Of a stretch of 10,642 bases of DNA, positions 1 through 7,137 are shown piece by piece. The stretch is taken from positions 7,582 through 18,223 of the forward strand of contig MU647612.1 in assembly GCA_026770585.1 (NCBI GenBank), read 5' to 3'. Position 1 is the stretch's first letter, and each line of letters begins with the position of its first letter. Below the pieces are notes generated by a model that searched no databases, had not been told where the DNA came from, and saw only the letters and a program-made list of their open reading frames with translations. The translations under genes were made by a program, and so were the position numbers. The stretch is from Baffinella frigidus (lineage: Eukaryota; Cryptophyceae; Cryptomonadales; Baffinellaceae).

Positions 1-1290
1 AGGGTTGAGGGTTGAGGGTGTAGGGTGTAGGATTATGGGTTAGGATTAGGGTTCAGGGGTTAGGAGTTATAGGGTTTAGGGTTATGGGTTATGGGTTAGT
101 GTTATGAGTTATGAGTTAGGGTTCAGGGTTTCGGGTTTGTCATTTGGAGTTTGGAGTTGAGTGTTTAGGGTTCGGGGTTTGGGGTTTGGGGTTCTGGGTT
201 TCTATGATATAGTTATTAGGGATTGGGTTTAGGGATTGGGACTCAGGGTTTAGGGTTTCAGGTTTAGGGGATGGGGTGTAGGGTTCAGGGTTCGGGGTTT
301 AGGGTTTGGGGTTGAGGTTTGGGGTTTAGTTTTTGGGGTTTGGGGGTCGAAGGTTTGGTGTTTAGGGTCTAGGGTTAGGAGTTCAAGGTTTAGAGTTTGG
401 GGTTTGGGATCTAGGGTTTAGGGTTTAGGGTTTAGGGTTTAGGGTTTAGGGTTTAGGGTTTAGGGTTCAGGGTCTAGGTGGGTTCAGGGTTGAGTGTTTA
501 GCGTTAGGGTTTAGGGTTCAAGGTTGAGTGTTTAGGGTTTAGGGTTTAAAGTTTAGGGTCTAAGGTTTAGGGTTTAGGGTTCAGGGTTTAGGTGGGTTCA
601 GGGTTTAGTGTTTAGCTTTAGGGTTTAGGGTTCAGGGTTTAGGGTTGAGGATTTAGGGTTTGATTTTTAGGGTTTAGGGTTTAGTTTTTCTGGTCTAGGG
701 TTGAAGATTTGGGTTGCGGGGGTTTGGGTTCGAGGTTTTGGATTTAGAGTTTAGGGTTTAGGGTTTCAGGGTTCAGGGTTCAGGGTTTAGAGTTTGGTGC
801 ACAGGGTTTAGGTTCAAGGGTTTGGTGTTTAGGGTTTAGGGTTTGGTGTTTGGGGTTTAGGGCTTGGGATTTAGGGTTTAGGGGTGAGGTTTCAGGGTTT
901 GGGGTTCGGGGTTTAGGGATCAGATTTTGGGGGTTTGGGTTTAGGGTCCAGGGTTTAGGTTTGAAGGTTTTTGGTTAAGGGTTTATTGCTCAGGGTTTCA
1001 TGTTTGAGTGTTCATGGTTCAGGGTGTATGGTGTAATGTGTGGGGCTGTGGTTTATGGTTTATGGTTTAGAGTTGAGCGTTTACAGTTTCTGGTTTAGTA
1101 ATTAGGGATTCGGTTCAGGGTTCAGGGTTTAGGGTTTAGGGCTTTGGGCTTAGGGTTCAGGGCTCAGGGTTTAGGGTGTAGGGTTTATGGTTTGGGGTTC
1201 AGGGTTCAGGGTTTGGGGTTCAGGGTTTGGGGTTTAGGGTTTAGGGTTTAGGGTTTAGGGTATAGGGTTTAGGGTTTAGGGTTTGGGGTT
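1..1290 (+). repeat. Degenerate TTTAGGG-type telomere-like array
   Basis: The whole stretch is built of 6-8 bp G-rich words related to TTTAGGG (TTCAGGG, TTTGGGG, TTGAGGG, TGTAGGG, TTATGGG). The G-rich strand is the given strand, so an intact telomere of this orientation would lie to the right. The disorder shows it is an old subtelomeric or interstitial tract rather than a terminal array. Short regular blocks survive at 417-465 and about 1231-1285. There is no gene here; open frames in this region are by-products of the repeat. Confidence 0.93.
417..465 (+). repeat. Seven perfect TTTAGGG units
   Basis: Seven exact tandem copies of TTTAGGG sit inside the degenerate tract. This is the longest perfect run in the window and fixes the ancestral telomere unit as the Arabidopsis type, which is also found in many algae and some other protists. 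Confidence 0.95.
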
Positions 1291-1760
1291 CACAGACTTG
1301 GGGAACCCGACTGAGGCAGAGCTAGGATCCTCCCCCCGCCATGCCCCTCCAAGAAGCGACGAGGACTGGAAATCGTACGCAGCGCCCATGCCCGAATTCG
1401 CCAGTCTCGGGCGTTTTTTGCCCGCTGCAGCCCCCACATCCTCCTCCTCTTCCTCCACCGACCCGCTAGGGCCTGCCCCTTCCCCATCCATCCCCGAGAT
1501 CCAGCCCTCGCCCCTGCTGGCAGCCGATTCACGGCCGACCCCCTCCTCAGCCGCCCCCCAACGACCGCTGCCGCTGTCAGCACGCGCAGAGGCACTGTTT
1601 CTCGCCATTCTGGACGATCGGCGCGATCTAAACTGGGCCTGAAAGCCCCCGCCCTCCCCTCCACCCTCGTGTCGAAGCCCCGGGGTGAGTTTGGGTCGGT
1701 TGATGCTTTATTTTTCGTTTCACTCCGTGGCGGGTGATAAATCACCCGTTGGTCACTTAA
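1291..1760 (+). other. GC-rich island with possible gene fragment, inside telomere-like repeat
   Basis: This about 470-bp GC-rich, non-repetitive segment has telomere-like repeat on both sides. Several frames are open. The plus-strand frame with an ATG at 1389 runs to a TGA at 1640-1642 and would give a Pro/Ser-rich protein of 84 residues ending in ...ALFLAILDDRRDLNWA. A splice-donor-like GTGAGT lies at 1685-1690, after that stop. A perfect 8-bp palindrome with a 2-nt loop sits at 1731-1748. No domain is recognised. It could be a captured exon fragment or the remains of a gene into which telomere-like repeat spread. More than one frame is open because the region is GC-rich, so coding status is doubtful. 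Confidence 0.4.
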
Positions 1761-1912
1761 GGGATAGGGTTTATGGTTGAGTGTTAAGGTTTAGGGTTCA
1801 GGTTCAAGGTTTAATGTTGAGGGTTCAGGGGTTTAGGGTTTAGGGTTCAGGGATTTGTTTTTCGGTTTCAGGGTTCGGATTTTGGGTTTTGTAGTTTGGG
1901 TATAGGTTAGGG
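1761..1912 (+). repeat. Telomere-like degenerate tract resumes
   Basis: TTTAGGG-related words (TTTAGGG, TTCAGGG, TTGAGGG, TTTGGG) resume in the same orientation as at 1-1290 and fade out near 1912. Together with the first tract this brackets the GC-rich island. Confidence 0.85.
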
Positions 1913-2037
1913 TGTCTTCAATGTTACCGGGACCTGCATTTCTTTAAATTTATCCCTTACCAGAAGAAATTGTGGATTCAGCAATAGTGGTTCATCTAGG
2001 GATGTAGCGCAGATTCGTCTCCGCCCCAAGAGCGCTA

Positions 2038-2064
2038 GTCTCGAGAGGACGAACCTCTCGAGAC
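2038..2064. repeat. Perfect 11-bp inverted repeat
   Basis: Arms GTCTCGAGAGG at 2038-2048 and its exact reverse complement at 2054-2064 flank a 5-nt loop. It is a compact hairpin. The CTCGAGA core recurs at 5673, 5865 and 6230 in another repeat family. Confidence 0.8.
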
Positions 2065-2136
2065 GATGAGAGAGTCCGCCATTGCCACAAATACGAGAGA
2101 CACCTTTCTTACCACCCTCACGCCCGCCATGTACCG

Positions 2137-2190
2137 TATCTAAGTAGGACCTAAAGTGAGGTGTATCTCAGTAGGACCTAAAGTGAGGTG
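2137..2190. repeat. 27-bp tandem duplication
   Basis: Two adjacent 27-bp copies (2137-2163 and 2164-2190) differ at one base. Each contains AGGACCTAAAG, the reverse complement of the CTTTAGGTCCT motif that recurs at 2920-3340. Confidence 0.9.
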
Positions 2191-2358
2191 ACGCGCTCTG
2201 TACCTGTTGTGTAAGAAGGGAGACAGAAGCGCAGACGCCCCCATCTCCGGAAAAGGAACAGAACGGGTCGGGCGGGACCCTGGGGGTCCACGATAGAGAG
2301 AAACCACGCGTTCCTTCGACGTGGCCAATCAAGAGAGTGAGCGGCTTTACAATCGAGT

Positions 2359-2417
2359 CGCTTTACAGATCGCCCTCAAAAATCGGATTTTGATATTGTT
2401 TTGAGGGGGGTGAAGCG
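2359..2417. repeat. Imperfect inverted repeat
   Basis: CCCTCAAAA (2373-2381) pairs exactly with TTTTGAGGG (2399-2407), and the outer parts CGCTTTAC and GTGAAGCG also pair apart from one mismatch. The left arm and its flank (CGAGTCGCTTTACAGATCG) resemble a segment at 8605-8628. Confidence 0.65.
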
Positions 2418-2630
2418 TCCGTTTTACACAGGACCATGTTTAAGCCCCACTCGAACAGTTGCTAATCCTATGGTGATAGACTCAGGGTTAGTTGGCTCAA
2501 CGGATTTTCATTCATCACATCCACCGGGGCACGAGCCCAAGCACCACGCGTTCTCGCCGGACGGGAAGCGTGTGCTCCGCTCCACCCGGGCCCCTGTCCT
2601 GGGAAGCCATTTTCACTCTGCGGTGCGGGA

Positions 2631-2830
2631 ACGCCACCGCGCCGCCGTGGCGCGAGGTTCGGCAGCTCGGCTCGAGCTACCATACCGTTGGGGACTCGAG
2701 GCTTGCGCGTCGAGGCTTGTACACTCGCGGGGCGCCTCTGGGAGGCGACACGTGAGAGCAGAAAGATGCTCTAGAGAGTCACCTACCCAGAGTCATATAT
2801 CACCGAGTATACAACAGTTTACGAAGACAA
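2631..2830. repeat. 200-bp dispersed repeat, copy 1
   Basis: Aligns without gaps to 3571-3770 with seven mismatches (96.5% identity), six of them transitions. Inside are short hairpins (CGCCTC/GAGGCG near 2733, AGAGCA/TGCTCT near 2756) and a CGAGGCTTG doublet. Two frames stay open in both copies. In one of them three of the seven differences are silent third-position changes, which is too few to argue for coding. The abrupt edges at 2631 and 2830 suggest a mobile or duplicated module of unknown type. Confidence 0.92.
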
Positions 2831-2919
2831 AGTTGCAGGTCTCGTCCAGATAAGAACTTTTCCCACAGGAACCTCAACTGTTCGAGTGGGGCCACACACA
2901 GTTATTGAGCTCGCAGTGA

Positions 2920-3274
2920 GTCCTTTAGGTCCTGTAGGTTTTAATTTCGCCCAACATATGCCAACGACACGCCGTTCCGTAGAAGGGATCTGCAGAGAAA
3001 GCATTTTTGCTTTCGGATCGCATTTAGCTCTCCAGTGCAGAGGCTCGTGAAGAGGGGATAAAGGGTTGGTTCTCTTGGGGTTGGTGAAGGTATGCGATAT
3101 CGCTCCCATGCTCACTGAACACACACCGAACCTTTAGGTCCTTAAAGGGGTGGGTGCGTCCTTTAGGTCCTTTAGGTTCTTCGAGCTCCCAACATAGGCG
3201 GACACCGGAACTGGTTCTGTAGAAAGGCCATGCTTTCTTTCGGATCACATCAAGCCCCCCTGTACAGAGGATCG
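2920..3274. repeat. Diverged tandem pair of about 120-bp units
   Basis: Unit 1 (2920-3047) and unit 2 (3158-3274) share, in order, GTCCTTTAGGTCCT, TAGGTT, CCCAACATA, GTTC.GTAGAA, CTTTCGGATC, and CAGAGG.TCG. They are clearly related but diverged with small indels. Between them lies CCTTTAGGTCCTTAAAGG (3131-3148), a 6-bp stem using the same motif. No protein reading was recognised. Confidence 0.7.
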
Positions 3275-3491
3275 CGGCAGAAACCGGCTCAAGGGTATCC
3301 TCATCGGGCGCTGAGTTAATCCAGACTGGTCCTTTAGGTCTGAGTTAAATGGGTACCGAGGCGGGCCCGTCCAGGGGCAAAATTATTTCTTTCTGGCAAA
3401 AGTCAATTATTTTGAGGCAAAAATGTCAACTTTTGGTTCGCTTCAAACCCTCATTTTCATGGGAATATCGTTCCAATTTAGGACAGTTTCG

Positions 3492-3568
3492 TGGTACAAA
3501 TTTTAAAACAATGCTGACTAAAACACTAAAAAACACTTGTAAACCTCTTTGGTTTTAAATTTGTACCA
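3492..3568. repeat. Hairpin with 17-bp arms
   Basis: TGGTACAAATTTTAAAAC (3492-3509) pairs with 3552-3568, with a single extra T in the left arm. The loop is 42 nt and A-rich. It abuts the second 200-bp repeat. Confidence 0.8.
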
Positions 3569-3570
3569 GT

Positions 3571-3770
3571 ACGCCACCGCGCCGCCATGGCGCGGGGTTC
3601 GGCAGCCCGGCTCGAGCTGCCATACCGTTGGGGACTCGAGGCTTGCGCGTCGAGGCTTGTACACTCGCGGGGCGCCTCTGGGAGGCGACACGCGAGAGCA
3701 GAAAGATGCTCTAGAGAGTCACCTACCCAGAGTCATATATCACCGAGTATACAACAGTATACGAAGATAA
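3571..3770. repeat. 200-bp dispersed repeat, copy 2
   Basis: Partner of 2631-2830 at a constant offset of 940 bases, with no gaps and seven differences. It lies inside the 3464-3814 inverted repeat, whereas copy 1 lies in unrelated flanks, so the 200-bp module moved or was copied independently of its surroundings. Confidence 0.92.
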
Positions 3771-3851
3771 GTCTGAGGCGGGCCCGTCCGGTCGTCCTAA
3801 ATTGGAACGATATTTCGAGGGTGGAGTAGCAGGCGTTTTGTGTGGTAACAT

Positions 3852-3958
3852 GATGTTCCCCCAATACCCACAAAAATCTGAGACCACATTTGTACAACAG
3901 AATTGAAAGTTGGTCCACGAATGTGATCTCAGATTTTTGTGGGTATTGGGGGAACATC
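3852..3958. repeat. Foldback with 39-bp arms, 29-nt loop
   Basis: The left arm 3852-3890 and right arm 3920-3958 are reverse complements with one mismatch. A transcript would form a 107-nt hairpin of the size of a plant- or alga-like miRNA or siRNA precursor. It could equally be a small MITE. No clear target-site duplication is seen. Confidence 0.92.
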
Positions 3959-4160
3959 TCCGGAAACGGGCCGCCATAAATTTTCGGTACATGAGGCGGG
4001 CCCATCCGGAGGAAAAAAAAAGGTTTTCCTCCACTTTTGCCAACTTTTCCGAGGGAGCTATCGACAACTTTTGGTCTGCTCCATTTTAAACATAGGTTCA
4101 AACCAACTAGGTGGCGTGGAATAAAAAAAAACAAGGGGAAATCGAGGGGAAGACGTTAGA

Positions 4161-4337
4161 TGTGGTCTTGCCTTTTTCACGTTTGAAACGTTTCCCGAAG
4201 CGCGCGAAGTCCGATTTCAATTATCTCGACGATGATACCGAAACGGCCTTAGGGTTTCGGTATCATCGTCGAGATAATCGAAATCGGAGTTCGCGTTCGC
4301 CCGTAGTCTTTTCAAACGTGTTTGAAAGGGGCCACAG
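4161..4337. repeat. Foldback with nested arms
   Basis: The inner arms 4210-4244 and 4254-4288 (35 nt, one mismatch) surround a 9-nt loop. The outer arms CACGTTTGAAA (4178-4188) and its exact complement (4310-4320) are separated from the inner ones by about 21 unpaired bases per side. Pairing extends weakly to TGTGG/CCACA at 4161 and 4332. AAAACAAGGGGAAAT-like sequence at about 4128 has an inverted partner near 4402, so the element may be longer still. Confidence 0.88.
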
Positions 4338-4827
4338 TCAAGATCTGTGCAAGGGGACAACGGCTCCAATTCCAGACCGTTGGTTATGTGTAAAGTTGAT
4401 TATTTCCCCTGTTTTCCCTTCTCAAAAGTCAATAAGCAAGAGCTCGCCTCCTCGGGGCCACGCCTCCCATTCTGAATAATCCCTTGTTTTAAATACCCCA
4501 CCCTCGATATTTCCATTAATTTTCAAAATTCCAAAAATCCTCTGGACCCGTGGACGAGGATCTGGGAGAGATCCTGGCTGGCGCGGCGACCGCCCTCTCT
4601 CCTGGTTGTGGGGAATCGCCTGCATCAAGTTTCCGGACTGGGTGCGCCGAAGCCAGCGACCTCGAGGATCGAGGAGTGTTCTTGCTGAACGTGCCAGGGG
4701 AGGGAACGGGGCAAGGACGAGGAAGCTCGCGTCGCAGGTTGTTGTGGGGAAAACCGGGCGAAAAACGTTGGAGCAGAGCTAGGATCGATTGCTGTAACAG
4801 GGCGACAACACCCGCCGGGACCTGGCG
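4338..4827 (+). other. Upstream region of the glycosyltransferase-like gene
   Basis: The AT-rich part (4480-4540, including TTTTAAATA) gives way at about 4540 to a GC-rich stretch that continues into exon 1, as expected for a promoter and 5' leader. No TATA box or start site can be fixed. Overlapping frames are open here because of the GC content, but none is recognised. Confidence 0.35.
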
Positions 4828-5006
4828 ATGCTCAGCTTGCAACGGTGCCGCCAGATCCTGTTTTTGCTCGCCGCCACCATCGTGGCCGGTCTGCCAGACC
4901 TCGGCGAGCACTGCTCTGCTGATGGCGCCCCGGGGGGCGGCCGTGTGTGCTCACCCAGGCCCCGGGGGCACACCTTGGTCACGGGCGCGAACTCCAACCA
5001 CTATCG
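4828..5006 (+). CDS. Probable exon 1 of a DUF1647-like glycosyltransferase
   Basis: Sixty codons, the last one split (CG|G). The ATG at 4828 is the first after an in-frame stop at 4795-4797. Residues 10-21 (ILFLLAATIVAG) form a short hydrophobic segment after basic residues, suiting a signal peptide or type II membrane anchor of a Golgi enzyme. After a Gly/Pro-rich linker the exon ends in LVTGANSNHYR, like the [VT]TGA.SNH start of the catalytic region in DUF1647-type nucleotide-diphospho-sugar transferases (family judged from memory). The next bases, GTGAGT at 5007, are a strong splice donor in phase 2. Joined to the acceptor at 7001, the reading continues as ...NHYR-SLGALKL. No disruption is seen in this exon. 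Another GC-rich frame overlaps it and is taken to be non-coding. Donor and substrate cannot be told. Confidence 0.6.
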
Positions 5007-5040
5007 GTGAGTCCCTCTGCGCCACTGTCTAGCTCCGCCC

Positions 5041-5355
5041 CACTTGGGTTGACCGACTCTTCTCAAGTTGACATGCTTGGTGTGCGGTACAAATCCGTCT
5101 ACTTCGGAGCGGACCAGAGCCCGATCTCACGAAATTTGTGAGACCAAATAGACGGAGACAGCGCTAGCCTGTCAAGGGAAATCACCGAGCCAGGGGACGT
5201 TTGCTTTCCCGAGAGCAAGGCCAGATCATCTAGCTTGTCTCAGTCTATTCGGGCTCACCAATCGTGAGAGCCCGGGCTCTTTCCCGCTCCAAAATTGACG
5301 GATCTGTACCGAAAACACTGCACGTCAACTTGAGAATAGTCGGTCACCCAGAGTG
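5041..5355. repeat. Large imperfect foldback element
   Basis: The arms run inward from both ends for over 100 bp. The outer 22 nt (5051-5072 against 5324-5345) have one mismatch. Further in, GACGGATYTGTACCG, GAGCGG.../...CCGCTCC and a segment around GTCTATT pair as well, with small indels. Each arm carries its own mini-hairpin (CTCAC/GTGAG at about 5127, GCTCAC/GTGAGAGC at about 5255). It starts about 35 bp after exon 1 and so lies in the proposed intron. A diverged single-arm relative lies at 7866-7960. Confidence 0.85.
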
Positions 5356-5438
5356 AGGCAGAGCTAGATCATCTGGCTTCTTAACCTCTACCCCTCAGAA
5401 TCGAGAGATCGTCTGGATTCTGAAGGATCTCATCCGGA

Positions 5439-5591
5439 CGAGTATTTTCCGAAAATACGATTTTAAAAGTATGTTCAACGAAAATTACCACACAATTTGC
5501 CTGTACTTTTTAAAAGGGTCACGTCCGTGTAGTAATTTTCGTTGCAAATCGGATCGGAGGTCCCCGAAATCGTATTTTCGGAAAATACTCG
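5439..5591. repeat. Foldback with palindromic arms
   Basis: The outer arms 5439-5463 and 5567-5591 are perfect 25-nt reverse complements. Each arm is itself nearly palindromic (GTATTTTC-C-GAAAATAC). Inner arms 5477-5493 and 5527-5543 pair over 17 nt with one mismatch. The element could fold as a hairpin or a four-armed cruciform. Confidence 0.9.
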
Positions 5592-5730
5592 CCGCGATTA
5601 GATCCTCCTCTGCCTTTGTCGTTTGGATTCTGAACTATCTTCCTCTGCCTTTGCAGGTCGCTGCGGCAGTTTCTCGAGAGCGTCGTCAATACGGTATCGC
5701 CTGCCACACCAGATTATTAAAAGGGTTGCC

Positions 5731-5965
5731 AAAAGTCAGTTTCCCTACAGGAATAAGCGGAAATGGTTTACTGTTGGACAGTCCGGCGTCAAATAGGACG
5801 CTCGGAAAGAGTCAAACCCCCTCGAACAATCTGGCGTGGTGGCACCCAGACCACGAATCAATTCCTCGAGAGCGTCGTCAATACGGTACCGACTGCTGCC
5901 GAGTGAGGACGGAATTTAATGGGGTTTAAAAACTTTCACCTGAATTTTGAAGGAAACTGACTTTT
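5731..5965. repeat. Inverted repeat with 14-bp perfect ends
   Basis: AAAAGTCAGTTTCC at 5731-5744 is the exact reverse complement of 5952-5965. Pairing inside is weak, and one copy each of motifs A and B lies within. It may be the terminal inverted repeat of a small non-autonomous element. Confidence 0.55.
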
Positions 5966-6073
5966 AAAATGAAAAAGCTCAGGCCGGATTTCCGGGCCCA
6001 GCTTTTATTCTTGTGCTTTGCTGGCTCGACAGTGGCACCCAGACACCACGAATCTTATCCCGACGAGTATTCA

Positions 6074-6214
6074 CCACCAACCCTCACGGTGGGACCAAAT
6101 CGATGGTTTCCAATTTCCCAATTCCTATGGAAAATCGCAGGCGAATTCGCCTGGCTGCCCGGGTATTCCTGAGATTCAAAATCGACGATTCGGTCCCTTC
6201 GTGAGGGTTGGTGG
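6074..6214. repeat. Foldback centred on a 16-bp perfect palindrome
   Basis: The arms 6074-6110 and 6178-6214 pair with about six mismatches, starting CCACCAACCCTCACG. The midpoint coincides with the perfect palindrome CAGGCGAATTCGCCTG at 6138-6153, so the whole 141 bp is symmetric. CGACGAGTATT just outside (6061) also occurs, as CGGACGAGTATT, at the edge of the 5439 foldback. Confidence 0.8.
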
Positions 6215-6587
6215 CAATTGCGGCAGTTTCTCGAGATCGTCGTCGATACGGTAAGGACGGACGCCATAATTCCGGCGTCAACCTAATCACGGCATTCCGT
6301 ACCACCCTACTGTATTGCATACCCACACAGCGGACTTCCAAGGCATTTCGTGAATAAATCATAAGCGATAAGACATACGACTTTACGGTAGGCAATAGCG
6401 AAGGAACATAGGGGGGTTCCTGCGGTTAAGGTAACGAATTTTGCCTTAAATTCGGCCGATACCACACGGTATCGCCTGGCGCCCAGACACCACGAATCTT
6501 GCGCCCTGCTGCACCACGCTCAAGTCCCGCAGAGCTGCACGGCTTTGACTTTCTTGCGCCGTTCGCCGTCACCCCCCCCGCCCCCCT

Positions 6588-6737
6588 ATTTCCGGGAGGC
6601 GAAGGACAGGTTGCTGGGAGCGGGATCGATCCTCAACTTAGGCCTCCCCAGGGAGTTGGTGTGAGAGACGAGTGGAAGCACCACCGCATCCGAGATTGGA
6701 TGTGTGTGAGATGACCCAACACGCGGTGGTGGTGCAG
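6588..6737 (+). pseudogene. Decayed exon-2 copy plus intron copy (unit A)
   Basis: From 6607 (CAGGTTGCTGGGAGCGGGAT) this matches the VAGSGID...DLG part of exon 2 but lacks about 10 bases in the middle, so the original frame is broken. If spliced at the AG before 6610 in phase 2, the tail reads NLGLPREL, close to the DLGLSREL of unit B. The segment 6661-6737 starts GTGAGAG and ends GTGCAG, with the ends and 77-nt length of a GT-AG intron. Over 6636-6748 the unit is about 90% identical to 6900-7012, with no gaps. It is followed by another partial exon start at 6738. Confidence 0.6.
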
Positions 6738-6859
6738 GTCGCGGGGAGTGGGATCGGAGCAGAAACTCCAGTAGAAAAGGGGAACTGCACTACGTTTATG
6801 ACGAACACTTCCCCCCGATTTCCGGGAGGCGACGGATATCAAACTCACCTTTGGGATGT
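6738..6859 (+). pseudogene. Partial exon-2 start and linker between duplicated units
   Basis: Follows the intron-like segment of unit A. CAGGTCGCGGGGAGTGGGAT (from 6735) is a decayed copy of the exon-2 repeat word. In the phase that fits exon 1 the frame meets a TAG after about a dozen codons. The following GATTTCCGGGAGGCGA (from 6817) matches the sequence preceding unit A, marking the next duplication unit. Confidence 0.45.
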
Positions 6860-7001
6860 CAGGTCGCTGGGAGCGGGATTGACACGGTTCGTGTCTTCGA
6901 CTTGGGCCTCTCAAGGGAGTTGCTGTGAGAGACGAGTGGAAGCATCACCGCATCCGAGATTTGATGTGTGTGAGATGACCCAAAACGCCCGGGTGGTGCA
7001 G
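6860..7001 (+). pseudogene. Exon-2-like copy with intact DLGLS motif plus 77-nt intron (unit B)
   Basis: From 6863 the frame reads VAGSGIDTVRVFDLGLSREL (the DLGLS at about 6899-6913), the same protein segment as in exon 2 and closer to my recollection of the family consensus. It is followed at 6925 by GTGAGAG and, 77 nt later, by GGTGCAG at 7001, a complete GT-AG intron. The donor here is phase 2, as in exon 1, so this copy could in principle splice into exon 2 in frame, giving a protein with a repeated module. It lacks the SLGALKLIKWAFQ part, as if two 15-bp direct repeats (like those at 6999 and 7039) had recombined. Its own in-phase acceptor is not clear, so I treat it as a remnant. Confidence 0.5.
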
Positions 7002-7137
7002 GTCGCTGGGAGCCCTGAAGCTGATCAAATGGGCGTTTCAGGTTGCTGGGAGCGGTATCGACACGGTGCGTGTCTTCGACTTGGGCTTCTCGAGAGGCCA
7101 AGCGCTGCAGCTCGGCCCCGTCTGCGCGGCAGTCGAG
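7002..7137 (+). CDS. Probable exon 2 of a DUF1647-like glycosyltransferase
   Basis: Begins after GGTGCAG|G in phase 2, matching the exon 1 donor, and adds 45 residues: SLGALKLIKWAFQ, then VAGSGIDTVRVFDLGFSRGQ and a tail ending CAAVE. TVRVFDLGFS (residues 81-90 of the joined protein) fits the ivVYDLGLs strand and loop found shortly after the TGASSNH motif in DUF1647-like transferases, at about the expected distance. The end is uncertain: the next bases are GTCTGA, a poor donor, and reading on gives Val then a TGA at 7141. In a sister copy (7361) that codon is CGA and the frame continues RFNLGT before a stop, so the TGA may be a CpG decay of Arg. Tandem remnants of this exon lie on both sides. 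Confidence 0.6.

Larger units (their letters stand above)
1913..2630. other. Non-coding stretch with short repeats
   Basis: No convincing gene is seen. The stretch holds a small perfect hairpin (2038-2064), a 27-bp tandem duplication (2137-2190) and an imperfect inverted repeat (2359-2417). A frame open from 2401 into the following 200-bp repeat contains FSPDGKRVL, which recalls a WD40 blade, but nothing else around it supports such a domain. Confidence 0.5.
3464..3814. repeat. Inverted repeat enclosing a 200-bp repeat copy
   Basis: A 21-nt arm at 3464-3484 is the exact reverse complement of 3794-3814. The interior holds a smaller hairpin (3492-3568) followed at once by the second copy of the 200-bp repeat (3571-3770). 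It looks like a foldback element with nested insertions. Confidence 0.75.
3358..4085. repeat. Three copies of GAGGCGGGCCCRTCC with related flanks
   Basis: The 15-bp motif occurs at 3358-3372, 3775-3789 and 3993-4007. The first and third are preceded by GGTAC and followed, about 55-60 bp later, by CAACTTTTGGT (3427 and 4065), so they look like diverged copies of an element of about 90 bp. The middle copy lies right after the second 200-bp repeat and leads into the right arm of the 3464/3794 inverted repeat. Confidence 0.7.
5671..6498. repeat. Two interspersed short repeat families
   Basis: Motif A (CTCGAGAGCGTCGTCAATAC, then GGTA) occurs at 5673-5696, 5865-5888 and, with three changes, 6230-6253. 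The first and third are preceded by GCGGCAGTTT. Motif B (GGCACCCAGACACCACGAAT, then C) occurs at 5841-5859 with a 2-bp deletion, 6034-6054 and 6478-6498. ACGGTATCGCCTG is shared by 5691 and 6467, and a perfect 7-bp stem (CGATACC/GGTATCG, 6457-6474) overlaps it. No coding sequence was recognised between these motifs. Confidence 0.8.

Noticed and set aside
1276-1745. Minus-strand open frames over the GC-rich island
   Set aside because: Arg/Gly-rich readings typical of the antisense of GC-rich DNA, extending into telomere-like repeat.
2631-2830. tRNA-derived SINE because of a GGTTCGGC B-box-like word
   Set aside because: No A box lies upstream at the proper distance, and no cloverleaf can be drawn.
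2401-2853. 150-codon frame with FSPDGKRVL, hinting at a WD40 protein
   Set aside because: A single nine-residue resemblance with no further blades. Half the frame lies in the 200-bp repeat, and the other frame there is open too.
4550-5032. 160-codon plus-strand frame overlapping exon 1
   Set aside because: Lacks an ATG start and known motifs, and is Arg/Ser/Cys-rich as expected for an off-frame reading of GC-rich DNA. The frame from 4828 has an anchor, a family motif and a splice donor.
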